Shown here piece by piece: positions 11,464 through 23,858 of a DNA stretch of 64,000 bases. Source of the stretch: Anodontia alba (lineage: Eukaryota > Mollusca > Bivalvia > Lucinida > Lucinidae); NCBI GenBank assembly GCA_964016985.1, contig OZ024831.1, positions 84,276,136 through 84,340,135 of the forward strand, in the 5' to 3' direction. The first letter of the stretch is position 1, and every line of letters starts with the position of its first letter. The notes below the pieces were generated by a model. It was not told the origin of the DNA and searched no databases. It worked only from the letters and a program-made list of their open reading frames with translations. Both the position numbers and the translations under genes were made by a program.

Positions 11464-11704
11464 AAAAAAAAACAAATAAAAGAATATGCAAAAATAAAAT
11501 TATTCACAGTACACCTAATTCTGTTTTCACTTATATATCGATTGAAATACACTAAATTTAGAAATGCGGTTTGGTCGGAACATTTGCCATCTCCTCTGAT
11601 GGCTATTTTTGTCTTTGTGTGCATGTTCATTGCTCTCAAGACAGCATGCTAAGCAATAACAAAGTGTAGGTGTCAGCAAACAACATAGACCCCCACTTTT
11701 TGCT
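11464..11704. other. Unassigned non-coding stretch
   Basis: AT-rich, with no recognised repeat or exon. A minus-strand open frame overlaps it but runs into the tandem array, so it is not credible. Confidence 0.5.
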
Positions 11705-11900
11705 TTTTTGTCATCTGTGGATTTTTTTTTTTTAAATTAACTTATCCAAAAAAATCTTTCAGGAGTACCATCAGTGTGTCAAACATTTTGGATTCAGATC
11801 ACAGGCCTGATGTTCTGCTGGCCCTGATCTGGATTCAAACTGTTTGCAAAAGTTATCAGCAGACAACAAATTATGTCGCCACTAGTGGGAAAAGAGTTAT
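11705..11900. mobile_element. MITE, family I (degraded)
   Basis: Shares CATCTGTGGATTTTTTT, AATTAACTT, TCTTTCAGGA and the inverted pair GGATTCAGATCA / TGATCTGGATTC with the better copy at 53153-53375. It ends near GGGAAAAGAGTTA. Confidence 0.65.
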
Positions 11901-12387
11901 ACTGCAAATCTTAATACCTGCACACATCAGACAGGTGATGCTATCCCTGGGGATGAAAAGTAGGCATCCCCAGCATATCTCAGCTGTCAAATATGACTCA
12001 CAAAAAGGACACCTTCAGACAGCAGGTACAAGATGACTATCACAATGAACACCCACCGACCCACCCACAATGACTCACTCACATGCACCACACACCCACA
12101 TATGGACATTAGGTAAGAGATGTTGATTACCGCTTGTTTAGTCACTGGAGACTGAAGCCACTCTAGTCTGAAGGTATGAGATATATTTTCTGAAGGTGCA
12201 ACTCAAATACGCTCAGGTCAGAGTTACTTCCCATTTTTCACAACCAGAAAAAAATGGCTATGGTCTTAATTTCTACTGGAAATTATCAGCTTTCCCAAGA
12301 TTTACATCCAGAGGCCTTGGATCGATCTGCCTCAAGTCTGGAAACTTCAGATTCCACAGAAATAAGTGTTTTTTTATACCAGAAGAT

Positions 12388-12612
12388 TTAACCATTAGCA
12401 TTCTGCGGACCATTCAGCAGATGAGAAATCAATGATATTTTTCTTATCTTTTTTTTTTTACTTCAGAAAATTGCTTTTGAATTTCATGCAAATTGTGTAT
12501 ATTGGAAACTCTCTGCATAAAATATCAAAACTTTATTTTCTGGAAAAAATATGAATGTAAATATTTCAAAATGCAACCTGCTGAAATTTATACCCACCAT
12601 GCTAAGTGTTAA
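12388..12612. mobile_element. Foldback MITE, family A
   Basis: TTAACCATTAGC at the left and CATGCTAAGTGTTAA at the right. The inner arms TTTTGAATTTCATGCAAATT and GCATAAAATATCAAAA have diverged. It shares the TTAA at 12609-12612 with the next element. Confidence 0.7.
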
Positions 12613-12818
12613 CCTTTAAAGTATTAAGCAAAACTGTAGGAGATGGTATTCCAATTAGTTTTGAGATTACTTCTCAGAGAAAATAAGACTTGGCATTTCA
12701 TGTAAATTGTCTGCCTAGGCAGACAATTCACATGAAATGTCAAGTCTTTATTTCACTAAAAAAAAAAAAAAATCCAAATGTCGTCTGCTGCAGCTGTGAT
12801 TAGCACTTTAAGAGATAA
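12609..12818. mobile_element. Foldback MITE, family A variant
   Basis: TTAACCTTTAAAG at the left and GATTAGCACTTTAAGAGATAA at the right. A nearly perfect internal hairpin is TTGGCATTTCATGTAAATTG and complement around GCCTAGGC. The variant type is also at 27919. It abuts the previous copy on a single TTAA. Confidence 0.75.
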
Positions 12819-13098
12819 CACAGACCTCTGACAGGACAATTTCCTGTCAGCAATCTATAATTAACCTTTAAAGAACCAAACTGAACTATTAGCAGACAGC
12901 ATTTGGCCACATCAAGCGTCGAAAGTGCACAATGAGGACAAATTCAGATTCATCCAGTGGATGCGCATTAGTCTCATTAGTGCATTTCTCTCCAGATACA
13001 TTCTATAGTGTCAAATGATTCTGTTAGCAGACAGTGAAGGCCCTGATCGGACTGCGCATAATGCCCCCAAGGCATTTTTTCCCTTGCTGCTACCCATT

Positions 13099-13336
13099 TT
13101 AACCCATTGTAGTCTGGAAACCCCTAAAAGGGTAACTGGCAAACTGAGTGAGTGCAGACCCAGATAAGATGCCGCAGAATGCGGCGTCTGATCAGGGTCT
13201 CCACTGTTTGCAAATAGTTCAAACATTTTTTCTCTTTGAATATCTAAATTACACAGCCTGACATTCATCCCTAAAATTGAAATTAGAATCTTCCAGTATT
13301 AGTATGGGAGAGCTCATTCAGTCTACAATGGGTTAA
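13099..13336. mobile_element. piggyBac-like MITE, family G
   Basis: The ends are TTAA with CCCATTGTAGTC at the left and CTACAATGGG with TTAA at the right. The inner hairpin is AGATGCCGCAGAATGCGGCG with partial complement. A second copy is at 52757-52983 and a fragment at 34277. Confidence 0.85.
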
Positions 13337-13466
13337 ATCAGTTTTCTGCTGCAAGTGAACTGTCTCTCATGAACTGTCAAGTTCTATTTCATCAGAGAAA
13401 ATATCACAAATTTGTCCTCTGCTAATTTCTTGATAAACAATTTTACCTTATAATTGCTGTAAAAAA

Positions 13467-15770
13467 CAAGAGGCCCACGGGCCACGATTCGCTCACCTGA
13501 GTGACATAGCCACTGCAGACATGCAGATGTTATGCAACATTTATCCAATCCTATCATCGCAACTAATGAAAATATCATCATTTGAGCAGTTCTTAGTTTT
13601 GAAGAAGAATATATGGGCCTGACAGTCAATGGAGCATGATCATGAATAAACTATCAATCACATTTCAACAGAAGGATCAATGTGAAATTTGGTGGAAATT
13701 AGCTAAGTGGTTTCTGAAGAATCTTGATTTTATACATGTAAACAGCACAGTGGCAGGGACATATTATAAATATAAATCAGATGATGGCCATCTTAGATTT
13801 CCAATCAGAACAATTTTAACTACTGTTGATCTACAAGTCACTTCGATACTTTCAATATAAATGTATATGGCCCACACAAAGGTCAAATGTCAACATAAAC
13901 CATCATTTGAGCAATTTTGGTAGATCTCCTGTCCCCTATAATTTGTGCAAAGATTAGGACCCAGGGCTTATTTGGTTATGGAGAAGAAGATTTTTAAAGG
14001 TTTTTACCATATATTGGCATGGCAGCAATTTTGATCAATGGACCATACCCATTTTAGCAATCTTTCATTCTCCTGCCCACGGAGGGTCCGCATGAAATTT
14101 GAGCAACACTGGCCCGGAGGCTTCAGAGGAAAAGCCATTTGAAATTATCAACATTTTTTCCATACAAATGTATGGCGCCCATACAAATGCATACAGAAGC
14201 AAACTTGACCTCGCCCTAAAAAGGTTAAATGTCAATGTATGACAATTATTTTAGCAACTTTGGTAGACCGCCCGTTCCAGATGATATATGCAAAGATTCA
14301 GCCACAAGCCATCCTCGGTTTTGGAGAATAAGATTTTTAAATGTTTTTTCCCATGCAAATGCATAAGGAAGCAACTTGACCTTGCCGTAAAAAGGTCAAA
14401 TGTCAATGTATGACCATTATTTTAGCAACTTTGGTAGACCCCCTGTCCCCGATGATTTATGCAAATATTCAGCCCCAAAGCATCCTCTGTTCTAGAGAAG
14501 AAGATTTATAAAGGTTTTTACCATATATGGGCATGGCGCCCATCTTGGTCAATGAACCGTGACCATTTTAGCAATCTTTTGTTCCCCTTACCTAAGGAGG
14601 CTCCATATGAAATTTGAGCAAAATTGGCCCAGAGGCTCCAGAGAAGAAGTTGTTTGAAATTCTGAACATTTTTCCCATACAAATGCATAAGGAAGCAAAA
14701 TTGACCTAAACGTAAAAAGGTCAAATGTCAATGTACGACCATTATTTTAGCAATTATGGTAGCCCTCTTGTTCCCGAAGATATATGCAAAGATTCAGCCA
14801 TAAGGCATGCTCAGTTTTGGAGAAGAAGATTTTTAAAGGTTTTTCCCATACAAATGCACAGGGAAGCAAACTTGACCTTGCCGTAAAAAGGTCAAACGTC
14901 AACGTACGACAATTCTTTTAGCAATGTTGGTAGACCTCCCGTCCTCGATGATTCCTGCCAAGGTTCAGCCCAAAGGCATTCTCGGTTCTGAAGGAGAAGA
15001 TTTTTAAAGGTTTTTACCATATATGGGCGTGGCGGCCATCTTGGTCAACGGACCGTGACCATTTTAGCAATTTTTTGTTCCCCCACCCTAAGGAGGCTGC
15101 ATATGAAATTTGAGCAAAATTGGCCAAGAGGCTCCAGAGGAGAAGTTGTTTGAAATTCTGGTCATTTTTCCCATACAAATGCATAAGGAAGCAAAATTGA
15201 CCTTAACGTAAAAAGGTCAAATGTCAATGTATGACCATTATTTTAGCAATTTTGGTAGCTCTCCTGTTCCCAAAGATATATGCAAAGATTCAGCCATAAG
15301 GCATGCTCGGTTTTGGAAAAGAAGATTTTTAAAGGTTTTTCCCATACAAATGCATAGGGAAGCAAACTTGACCTTGCCGTAAAAAGGTCAAACGTCAACG
15401 TACGACAATTCTTTTAGCAATTTTAATAGACCTCCCGTCCCCGATGATTCCTGTAAAGGTTCAGCCCCAAGGCATTCTCGGTTCTGGAGAAGAAGATTTT
15501 TAAAGGTTTTTACCATATATGGGCGTGGCGGCCATCTTGGTCAACGGACCGCGACCATTTTAGCAATTTTTCGTTCCCCCACCCTAAGGAGGCTCCATAT
15601 GAAATTTGAGCAAAATTGGCTCAGCGGTTTCAGAGGAGAAGTCGTTTGAAAATGTTAACGGACGGACGCACGGACGGACGGACGCACGGACGGACGGACG
15701 GACGGACGGACGGACGACGGACGAAAAGTGATCACAATAGCTCATCCTGAGCAGAGCTCAGGTGAGCTAA
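13467..15770 (+). mobile_element. HINE-like tandem-core element, subfamily 1
   Basis: The head is CAAGAGGCCCACGGGCCACG, with GCTCACCTGAGTGACATAGC soon after. The end is a GACGGACG microsatellite (15656-15723), then ATCACAATAGCTCATCC and the hairpin CCTGAGCAGAGCTCAGG followed by TGAGCTAA. The core alternates segments of about 170 and about 320 bp, each opened by TTGACCTTGCCGTAAAAAGG. No protein is encoded. Open frames of about 75 codons near the head recur in sister copies as repeat sequence. Near-identical relatives are at 16520, 18821, 39253 and 46719. Confidence 0.85.
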
Positions 15771-16179
15771 AAACCCAAACATTTTTATCATCTATTAATC
15801 CAGGCCAGACAGCACATTAACGCATTAGTGAGTGTGTGCATGCAGTATCTTTACTTTTCAATGAACTTCTGATCATCGAGAGCCCGAAGTACTATGCTAA
15901 CAAAGTAAACAACTACCCTACCCTGAGATGCGTAAACTGGTCCTAGTCTTCTCTGTTAACATTATACCAAAATATTGATTTCACCATAAACTTCAACCAG
16001 TTTTCTCAAATGATAAATTCAGTATCCTACTGGATTTTTAACCTGCACCCATATAAAATCAAATACAGTGGGCCCATATAAATTATTCGACCTACTTACT
16101 ACACATACCCCTATAAGCGCACAGTCAAGCAATTCCATAGTCTTCAGATTACAGCCAGTGTACTTTTCGTTTGCTTCTT
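15771..16179. other. Unassigned non-coding stretch
   Basis: No clear family. The part near 16110 (CCCCTATAAGCGCACAGTCA) resembles the monomers of the array at 58655-59110, so it may be a diverged single unit. Confidence 0.4.
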
Positions 16180-16272
16180 TATAAAGGCATATGTTGTGGG
16201 TACCCATTTGAATTACTTTCACGTCAATGCAATTCAAATGAGTACCCACAACATTATGCTTTTATAAAGGAA
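16180..16272. mobile_element. Hairpin MITE, family C (variant stem)
   Basis: Arms ATGTTGTGGGTACCCATTTG and CAAATGAGTACCCACAACAT, closed by a longer loop than usual. The stem sequence differs from the family norm while still pairing. Confidence 0.8.
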
Positions 16273-16286
16273 ATCAGAAAAAAAAA

Positions 16287-16310
16287 CACACACACACACA
16301 CACACACACA
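16287..16310. repeat. (CA)n microsatellite
   Basis: About twelve CA units directly after the hairpin MITE. Confidence 0.95.
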
Positions 16311-16519
16311 AAAAATGTCACATAAGCATAATTTTGTAAGTCACATTTGATCTTTTTTTCTAAGTGTACCCTCAGTACAAGTATAGGTACATATTTTTTG
16401 CCAAAACTTTTCTAAGTATTTCTGAAAAACCTAAGTGCCCAGTGCGGTTATTGGGTCAAATATGGTATTTTATGTTTTCATAACTCCACATGCAGATATG
16501 GAGCTTCATTTTTTCAACA

Positions 16520-18813
16520 CAAGAGGCCCATGGGCCACGACTCGCTCACCTGAGTGACATAACCACTGCAGATATGCAGAGGTTACGCAACATTTTTCCA
16601 ATCCTATCATTGCAACCAATGAAAAGATCATCATTTGAGCAGTTCTTAGTTTAGAAGAAGGATATATAGGCCTGATAGTCAATGGCGCATAATCATTTGA
16701 ATAAACTATCAATCACATTTCAACAGTAGGATCAATGCGAAATTTGGTGGAAATAGGCTAAGTGGTTTCTGAAGAATCATGATTTTATACATGTAAACAG
16801 CACAGTGGCAGGGAAATATAATAAATATAAACAAGATGACAGCCAACTTAGATTTCCAATCAGAACAATTTTAACTACATGTACTGTCGATCTACAAGTC
16901 ACTTCGATACTTTCAATATAAATGTCCATAAATATGCATGGGGAAGCAAATTTCAACATAGAACCATCATTTTAGCAATTTTGGTAGATCTCCTGTCCCC
17001 CATAATTTGTGCAAAGATTAGGGCCCAGGGCTTATTTGGTTTTGGAGAAGAAGATTTTTAAAGGTTTTTACCATATATGGGCATGGCAGCCATTTTGATC
17101 AATGGACCATGCCCATTTTAGCAATCTTTCATTCTCCTGCCGAAGGAGGCTCCGCATGAAATTTGAGCAACACTGACCCAGAGGCGTCAGAGGAAAAATC
17201 ATTTGAAATTATCAACATTTTTTCCATACAAATGTACGGGCCCATACAAATGCATACAGAAGCAAACTTGACCTCGCCGTAAAAAGGTCAAATGTCAATG
17301 TATGACAATTATTTTAGCAACTTTGGTAGACCGCCCAATCCCAATGATATATACAAAGATTCAGCCATAAGGCATCCTTGGTTTTGGAGAAGAAGATTTT
17401 TAAATGTTTTTTCCCATACAAATGCATAGGGAAGCAAACTTGACCCTGCCGTAAAAAGGTCAAATGTCAATGTAAGACCATTATTTTAGCAACTTTGGTA
17501 GACCCCCCCCCCCCCCCACCGTCTCCAATGATCTAAGCAAAGATTCAGCCCCAAGGCATCCTCCGTTCTGGAGGAGAAGATTTTTAAAGGTTTTTACCAT
17601 ATGTGGACATGGCAGCCATCTTGGTCAACAAACCACGACCATTTTAGCAATCTTTCATTCTCCCAACCTAAAGAGGTTCCATATGAACTTTGAGCAAAAT
17701 TGGCCCAGAGGCTCCAGAGAAAGTCATTTGAAATTCTGAATATTTTTCCCATACAAATGCATACAGAAGCAAAACTGACCTCACCGTAAAAAGGTCAAAT
17801 GTCATTGTATGATCATTATTTTAGCAACTTTGGTAGACCTCCTGTTTCCGATGATATTTGTAAAGATTCAGCCACAAAGCATCCTCTGTTTTGGATAAGA
17901 AGATTCTTAAAGTTTTTTTCCATACAAATGCATAGGGAAGCAAACTTGACCTTGCCATAAAAAGGTCAAATGTCAATATACGACATTTATTTTAGCAATT
18001 TTGGTAGACCTCCCATCCCCGATGACCTATGCAAACATTCAGCCCCAAGGCATCCTCGGTTCTGGAAAAGAAGATTTTTATAGGTTTTTACCATATATGG
18101 ACATGGCAGCCATCTTGGTCAACAAACCACGACCATTTTAGCAATCTTTCATTCCCCCAGCCTAAGGAGGCTCCATATGAAATTTGAGCAAAATTGGCCC
18201 AGAGGCTCCAGAGGAGAAGTCGTTTGAAATTCTGAACATTTTTCCCATACAAATGCATAAGGAAGCAAACTTGACCTTACCGTAAAAAGGTCAAAAGTCA
18301 ATGTACGACCATCATATTATCAACTTTGGTAGACCTCCTGTTTCCGATGATATATGTAAAGGTTCAGCCATAAGGCATCCTCGGTTTTGGAGAAGAAGAT
18401 TTTTACAGGTTTTTCCCATACAAATGCATAGGGAAGCAAACTTGACCTTGCCGTAAAAAAGTCAAATGTCAATATACGATCTTTATTTTAGCAATTTTGG
18501 TAGACCTCCTGTCCCCGATGACTTATGCAAAGATTCAGCCCCAAGGCATCCTCGGATCTGGAGAAGAAGATTTTTAAACGTTTTCACCATATATGGGCAT
18601 GGCGGCCATCTTGGTCAATGGACCGCGACCATTTTAGCAATTTTTCGTTCCCCCAACCTATGGAGGCTCCATATGAAATTTGAGCAAAAATTGGCTCAGG
18701 GGCTTCAGAGGAGAAGTCATTTGAAAATGTTAACGGACAGACGCATGGACGGACGGACGACAGACGAAAAGTGATCACAATAGCTCATCCTGAGCATAGC
18801 TCAGGTGAGCTAA
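16520..18813 (+). mobile_element. HINE-like tandem-core element, subfamily 1
   Basis: The head is CAAGAGGCCCATGGGCCACG. The end hairpin CCTGAGCATAGCTCAGG is followed by TGAGCTAA. The core has the same alternating monomers as 13467-15770, with a poly-C slip near 17504. The GACGGACG tract is short here (18744-18760). The next element starts 7 bp to the right in the same orientation. Confidence 0.85.
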
Positions 18814-18820
18814 AAAAGAA

Positions 18821-21544
18821 CAAGAGGCCCACGGGCCACGATTCGCTCACCTGAGTGACATAGCCACTGCAGACATGCAGATGTTATGCAACATTTATCC
18901 AATCCTATCATCACAACTAATGAAAATATCATCATTTGAACAGTTCTTAGTTTTGAAGACGAATGTATGGGCCTGACAGTCAATGGAGCATGATCATTTG
19001 AATAAACTATCAATCACATTTCAACAGAAGGATCAATGTGAAATTTGGTGGAAATTGGCTAAGTGGTTTCTGAAGAATCGCGATTTTATACATGTAAACA
19101 GCACAGTGGCAGGGAAATATTATAAATATAAACCAGATGATGGCCATCTTAGATTTCCAATCAGAACAATTTTAACTACTGTTGATCTACAAGTCACTTC
19201 GATACTTTCAACATAAATGTATATGGCCCACACAAATAGGGAAGCACATTTGACCTTGGAGGCAAAAAAGTCAAATGTCAACATAGAACCATCATTTGAG
19301 CAATTTTGGTAGATCTCCTATCCCCCGTTGCAAAGATTAGGACCCAGTGCTTATTTGGTTATGGAGAAGAAGATTTTTAAAGGTTTTTACCATATATGGG
19401 CATGGCAGCCATTTTGATCAATGGACCATACCCATTTTAGCAATCTTTCATTCTCCTGCCCATGGAGGCTCTGCATAATATTTGAGCAACACTGGCCCGG
19501 AGGCTTCAGAGGAAAAGCCATTTGAAATTATCAACATTTTGTCCATACAAATGTATGGGGCCCATACAAATGCAAACAGAAGCAAACTTGACCTCGCCGT
19601 AAAAAGGTTAAATGTCAATGTATGACAATTATTTTAGCAACTTTGGTAGACCGCCCGTTCCAGATGATATATGCAAAGATTCAGCCACAAGCCATCCTCT
19701 GTTTTGGAGAATAAGATTTTAAATGTTTTTCCCCATGCAAATGCATAAGGAAGCAACTTGACCTTGCCGTAAAAGGTCAAATGTCAATGTATGACCATTA
19801 TTTTAGCAACTTTGGTAGACCCCCTGTCCCCGATGATTTATGCAAATATTCAGCCCCAAAGCATCCTCGGTTCTAGAGAAGAAGATTTATAAAGGTTTTT
19901 ACCATATATGGGCATGGCGCCCATCTTGGTCAACGAACCGTGACCATTTTAGCAATCTTTTGTTCCCCCTACCTAAGGAGGCTCCATATGAAATTTGAGC
20001 AAAATTGGCCCAGGGGCTCCAGAAGAGAAGTTGTTTGAAATTCTGAACACTTTTTCCCACACAAATGCATAAGGAAGCAAAATTGACCTTAACGTAAAAG
20101 GGTCAAATGTCAATGTACGACCATTATTTTAGCAATTTTGGTAGCTCTCCTGTTCCCGAAGATATATGCAAAGATTCAGCCATAAGGCATGCTAGGTTTT
20201 GGAGAAGAAGATTTTTAAAGGTTTTTCCCATACAAATGCACAGGGAAGCAAACTTGACCTTGCCGTAAAAAGGTCAAATGTCAACGTACGACAATTCTTT
20301 TAGCAATGTTGGTAGACCTCCCGTCCCCGATGATTCCTGCAAAGGTTCAGCCCCAAGGCATTCTCGGTTCTGAAGGAGAAGATTTTTAAAGGTTTTTACC
20401 ATATATGGGCGTGGCGGCCATCTTGGTCAACGGACCGCAACCATATTAGCAATTTTTCGTTCCCCCACCCTAAGGAGGCTCCATATGAAATTTGAGCAAA
20501 ATTGGCCCAGAAGCTCCAGAGGAGAAGTTGTTTGAAATTCTGAACATTTTTCCCATACAAATGCATAAGGAAGCAAAATTGACCTTACCGTAAAAAGGTC
20601 AAATGTCAATGTACGACCATTATTTTAGCAATTTTGGTAGCTCTCCTGTTCCCAAAGATATATGCAAAGATTCAGCCATAAGGCATGCTCGGTTTTGGAG
20701 AAGAAGATTTTTGAAGGTTTTTCCCATATAAATGCATAGGGAAGCAAACTTGACCTTGCCGTAAAAAGGTCAAAAGTCAACGTACGACAATTCTTTTAGC
20801 AATTTTGGTAGACCTCCCGTCCCCGATGATTCCTGCAAAGGTTCAGCCCCAAGGCATTCTCGGTTCTGAAGGAGAAGATTTTTAAAGGTTTTTACCATAT
20901 ATGGGCGTGGCGGCCATCTTGGTCAACGGACCGCGACCATTTTAGCAATTTTTCGTTCCCCCACCCTAAGGAGGCTCCACATGAAATTTGAGCAAAAACA
21001 TTGACATTTGACCATTATTTTAGCAATTTTGGTAGCTCTCCTGTTCCCAAAGATATATGCAAAGATTCAGCCATAAGGCATGCTCGGTTTTGGAGAAGAT
21101 TTTTGAAGGTTTTTCCCATATAAATGCATAGGGAAGCAAACTTGACCTTGCCGTAAAAAGGTCAAACGTCAACGTACGACAATTCTTTTAGCAATTTTGG
21201 TAGACCTCCCGTCCCCGATGATTCCTGCAAAGGTTCAGCCCCAAGGCATTCTCGGTTCTGAAGGAGAAGATTTTTAAAGGTTTTTACCATATATGGGCGT
21301 GGCGGCCATCTTGGTCAACGGACCGCGACCATTTTAGCAATTTTTCGTTCCCCCACCCTAAGGAGGCTCCACATGAAATTTGAGCAAAATTGGCTCAGCG
21401 GTTTTAGAGGAGAAGTCGTTTGAAAATGTTAACGGACAGACGCACGCACGCACGGACGCACGGACGGACGGACGGACGGACGGACGGACGACGGACGAAA
21501 AGTGATCACAATAGCTCATCCTGAGCAGAGCTCAGGTGAGCTAA
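18821..21544 (+). mobile_element. HINE-like tandem-core element, subfamily 1 (longest copy)
   Basis: The head is CAAGAGGCCCACGGGCCACG. The end hairpin CCTGAGCAGAGCTCAGG is followed by TGAGCTAA. It carries about 400 bp more core than 13467-15770. A core segment (about 20935-21000) breaks off at GAGCAAAAACATTGACATTT and the preceding unit repeats, which suggests a recent unequal gain. Confidence 0.85.
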
Positions 21545-21552
21545 AAAAAAGA

Positions 21553-21664
21553 GATTTTCTTATTTCTCTATGAAAACATGCTGTAGGAACTTCTTAGAAG
21601 CACCTCTGTGAGGTGCTTCTAATGAGTATTCACAACATGTTTTCGTGAAGAAATAAGAAAAAGT
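21553..21664. mobile_element. Hairpin MITE, family C
   Basis: Arms TTTTCTTATTTCTCTATGAA and TTCGTGAAGAAATAAGAAAA. The inner stem AGAAGCACCTC pairs with GAGGTGCTTCT. It begins 8 bp after the HINE-like element. Confidence 0.85.
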
Positions 21665-22176
21665 ATTTGTCTGACCCCCACTTGTAACTGTGGCTAAATG
21701 TTTTTAATTTCTCCTCCCACTGTAAATTGTCATCAATCATTTTGTGTCTCACAGCCTGGGGAAGAAGTAATTTAGGTCATATCCCAAGGTTTCCACGCTA
21801 AATTCCTTTAGTCATAATGCATGGAAAACATTTACAAATCAAGGAACAAGACAAGAAAAAGCTCAAGACAATTGGTGATGATATCAGTGCATGATCACTG
21901 AATGCCACAACACAAAAAACTGTCCAAAAAATACACACTGAATCCCTGCATGCACTTAACATCACCAAAACCGAGCGACACTTTCATCCCCAACAATACC
22001 TATGATTCTCAATGAATGTCAATCACAGCTGAAACAGGCGGAGCCTAGTCTCTTATCCAAACCTTTGTAAATACATCTACTGAGGCCCAAATGAACTTGA
22101 AAAACTTAACCTTAGGTATATTTCTGGAAGAGTTAGGTCAAGGTAAATTAACAATAACATATCTATGTAAACTTCT
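21665..22176. other. Unassigned non-coding stretch
   Basis: About 500 bp with no repeat family, RNA gene or splice-bounded open frame that I can support. Confidence 0.5.
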
Positions 22177-22421
22177 GGGCCCAGTTGTTCAAAACTAACG
22201 ATGTTGTTAGCTAACGTTACCATTACAACTTTGATCATTAAATATAGCATATATGCTAAAATTTTTGCTAAAAAAATGTGAGTAGCTTTTGCATTTGCAA
22301 AAGCTACTCACATTTTTTCAGCAAGAACAGTTGTCAATTAGATATTTTACTTACTAGAACAGTCAATATTTTGACCACTAATGAGCTTCTTAAGCTAACG
22401 ATGCTTTGAACAACTGACCCC
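22177..22421. mobile_element. TIR MITE, family F
   Basis: The left end GGGCCCAGTTGTTCAAAAC is intact. The right end GTTTGAACAACTG-type is followed by ACCCCTGG, slightly decayed. The central hairpin GCAAAAGCTACTCACATTTT is intact. Confidence 0.8.
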
Positions 22422-22439
22422 TGGTCCATTGCTCTAGGG

Positions 22440-22575
22440 CTGGGCTCATTAGTGCAATTGGTAGTACATCCAACTGCAGATCCAGGGTGGTTACAACTTG
22501 GAATCCTAGCTCAGCCACATAATTTTCACGGAGACTGTTCATGAAATCTTTCCTACAGTGATTCTACACTTCCGC
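22440..22575 (+). mobile_element. SINE fragment with tRNA-like head (plus strand)
   Basis: An A-box-like stretch GGCTCATTAGTGCAATTGG and a degraded B box (ACTTGGAATCC) are followed by TTTTCACGGAGACTGTTC and TTTCCTACAGTGATT, a body typical of animal tRNA-derived SINEs. The tail is replaced by a second SINE in the opposite orientation. Confidence 0.55.
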
Positions 22576-22579
22576 TGAT

Positions 22580-22726
22580 TTAAGGGCCTAGTCAACAATG
22601 TTAAGGTCATGTCAAGTCATTCAGTTCACTTTACTCACCCGTTTCCTGGGCAGGCTTAGTCCTCTAAATGGTTAATTAGTACATGTGCACATACTTTGGC
22701 CAGTAACTGACAACTGCCTTCTTAAA
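22580..22726 (-). mobile_element. SINE tail fragment (minus strand)
   Basis: Shares GGGCAGGCTTAGTCCTCTAA and CTGACAACTGCC with the fuller copy at 61984-62284. Its own tRNA-like head is missing. Confidence 0.6.
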
Positions 22727-22870
22727 TCTGAAGAAGCCAACTGATCTGGATCTGCACTGTTTGCCATTAAGTATGTGACTTTATGTCAGCAATCTTGATC
22801 AAGTAATTGGATTGGCTGAGAACTAGAAATGGACGTGGCATCTTAATTTATTCAGCAGGGCAAGGGTTAA
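22727..22870 (+). mobile_element. Family D MITE, right part only
   Basis: Begins in the hairpin (TCTGAAGAAGCCAACTGATC) and runs through ATTGGCTGAGAAC to CAGGGCAAGGGTTAA. The left terminal repeat is absent. Confidence 0.75.
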
Positions 22871-22941
22871 ATTTTAAGACAAGTATGGTAAGGAGTTAGC
22901 GGGGTAAACACGGTAGATTCCATATTGATTCTGTTCTCAAT

Positions 22942-23142
22942 TTAACCTTTACCATTCTCTCAGCTATTTCAGCAGACCCCAAACTGATATTTTTCCCAGA
23001 AAAACAGGATTTGACATTTCATGCAAATTGTCTCCAATGGAGACAATTTGCATGAAATGTCAAATCTTGTTTTCTGGAAAAAATAAGAAAAATATTTCAA
23101 AATGTCGTCTGCTGAAAATTTTACCTAGAGTGCTAAGCATTG
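22942..23142. mobile_element. Foldback MITE, family A
   Basis: Good copy. TTAACCTTTACCATTCTCTC is at the left. The perfect inner hairpin is TTTGACATTTCATGCAAATT and complement around CTCCAATGGAG. The right end is TAGAGTGCTAAGCATT. Confidence 0.8.
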
Positions 23143-23324
23143 GATTATGCCTGTCAGGTAGCCATGATTGAGCATATTTCACAGTTACAGAAATACTGCT
23201 GTGTTATTTTAGAAACACATTCTGTTACTTTGACAACACTGCCTCCAAACTACATGTAAATAAATATTTTTCTCATATCTCTATGAAAGCATACCATAAT
23301 CAACCTAATTATCAAATTGTGGGG

Positions 23325-23470
23325 TTAACCTTTATCACTCTCTCAGCAAATTCTGCAGAAGACAAACTGGTGAAATTTTTCCCTGAAAATAGGCTTTTGA
23401 TATTTCAGGCAGAGACAATTTGCATGAACTGTCAAATCCTATCTTATCATGATTTTCGGGAAAAAATACC
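23325..23470. mobile_element. Family A MITE, partial
   Basis: Left end TTAACCTTTATCACTCTCTC with an inner arm carrying small deletions. The right arm stops at TTTTCGGGAAAAAATA. Confidence 0.6.
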
Positions 23471-23760
23471 GTTAAACACCTAAATCATTTTCAGTGAGGA
23501 TGAAGTAGGAACAATAGTAGAACCTAAATATGTCATCCATTGCTCTCTGAATAGCACACAGTAAGCGCTGGTCTCTTGTAACTTTTTTTTTTTTTTTAAG
23601 TGTCTTAAACAGTTCCTGGTTGCCATGAGACTGTCATCTAACTGGAAGTGATGTGATCTTTATTCTTCAATAAAATGGCCACATATATCGGCAAAATATG
23701 TGTGAAAATGCGTTCGAAATTGAAGCAAAATCAAGGGAGTAATGGCTTCTCTCTCCTTAG

Positions 23761-23858
23761 TAGACAACTTGCATGAAATGTCAAAAGCCTGTTTTTGGAA
23801 AAAAAATAAAAAAAATATTTGAAAATGATGTCAGCTGAAATTTTTACCCACTATGCTT
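23761..23858. mobile_element. Family A MITE, right half
   Basis: Right arm only (ACTTGCATGAAATGTCAAAA, ATGTCAGCTGAAATTTTTAC, CACTATGCTTAG). Confidence 0.55.

Noticed and set aside
11262..11639. 125-codon minus-strand frame
   Set aside because: Half lies in the tandem core and end hairpin of the 10568-11463 element. The rest is AT-rich, with no domain.
13636..13860. 74-77 codon frames conserved in four HINE heads (13636, 18983, 39415, 46888)
   Set aside because: They are conserved only because the elements are recent copies. The sister element at 16520 has the same DNA without the frame, and the peptide has no recognisable domain.
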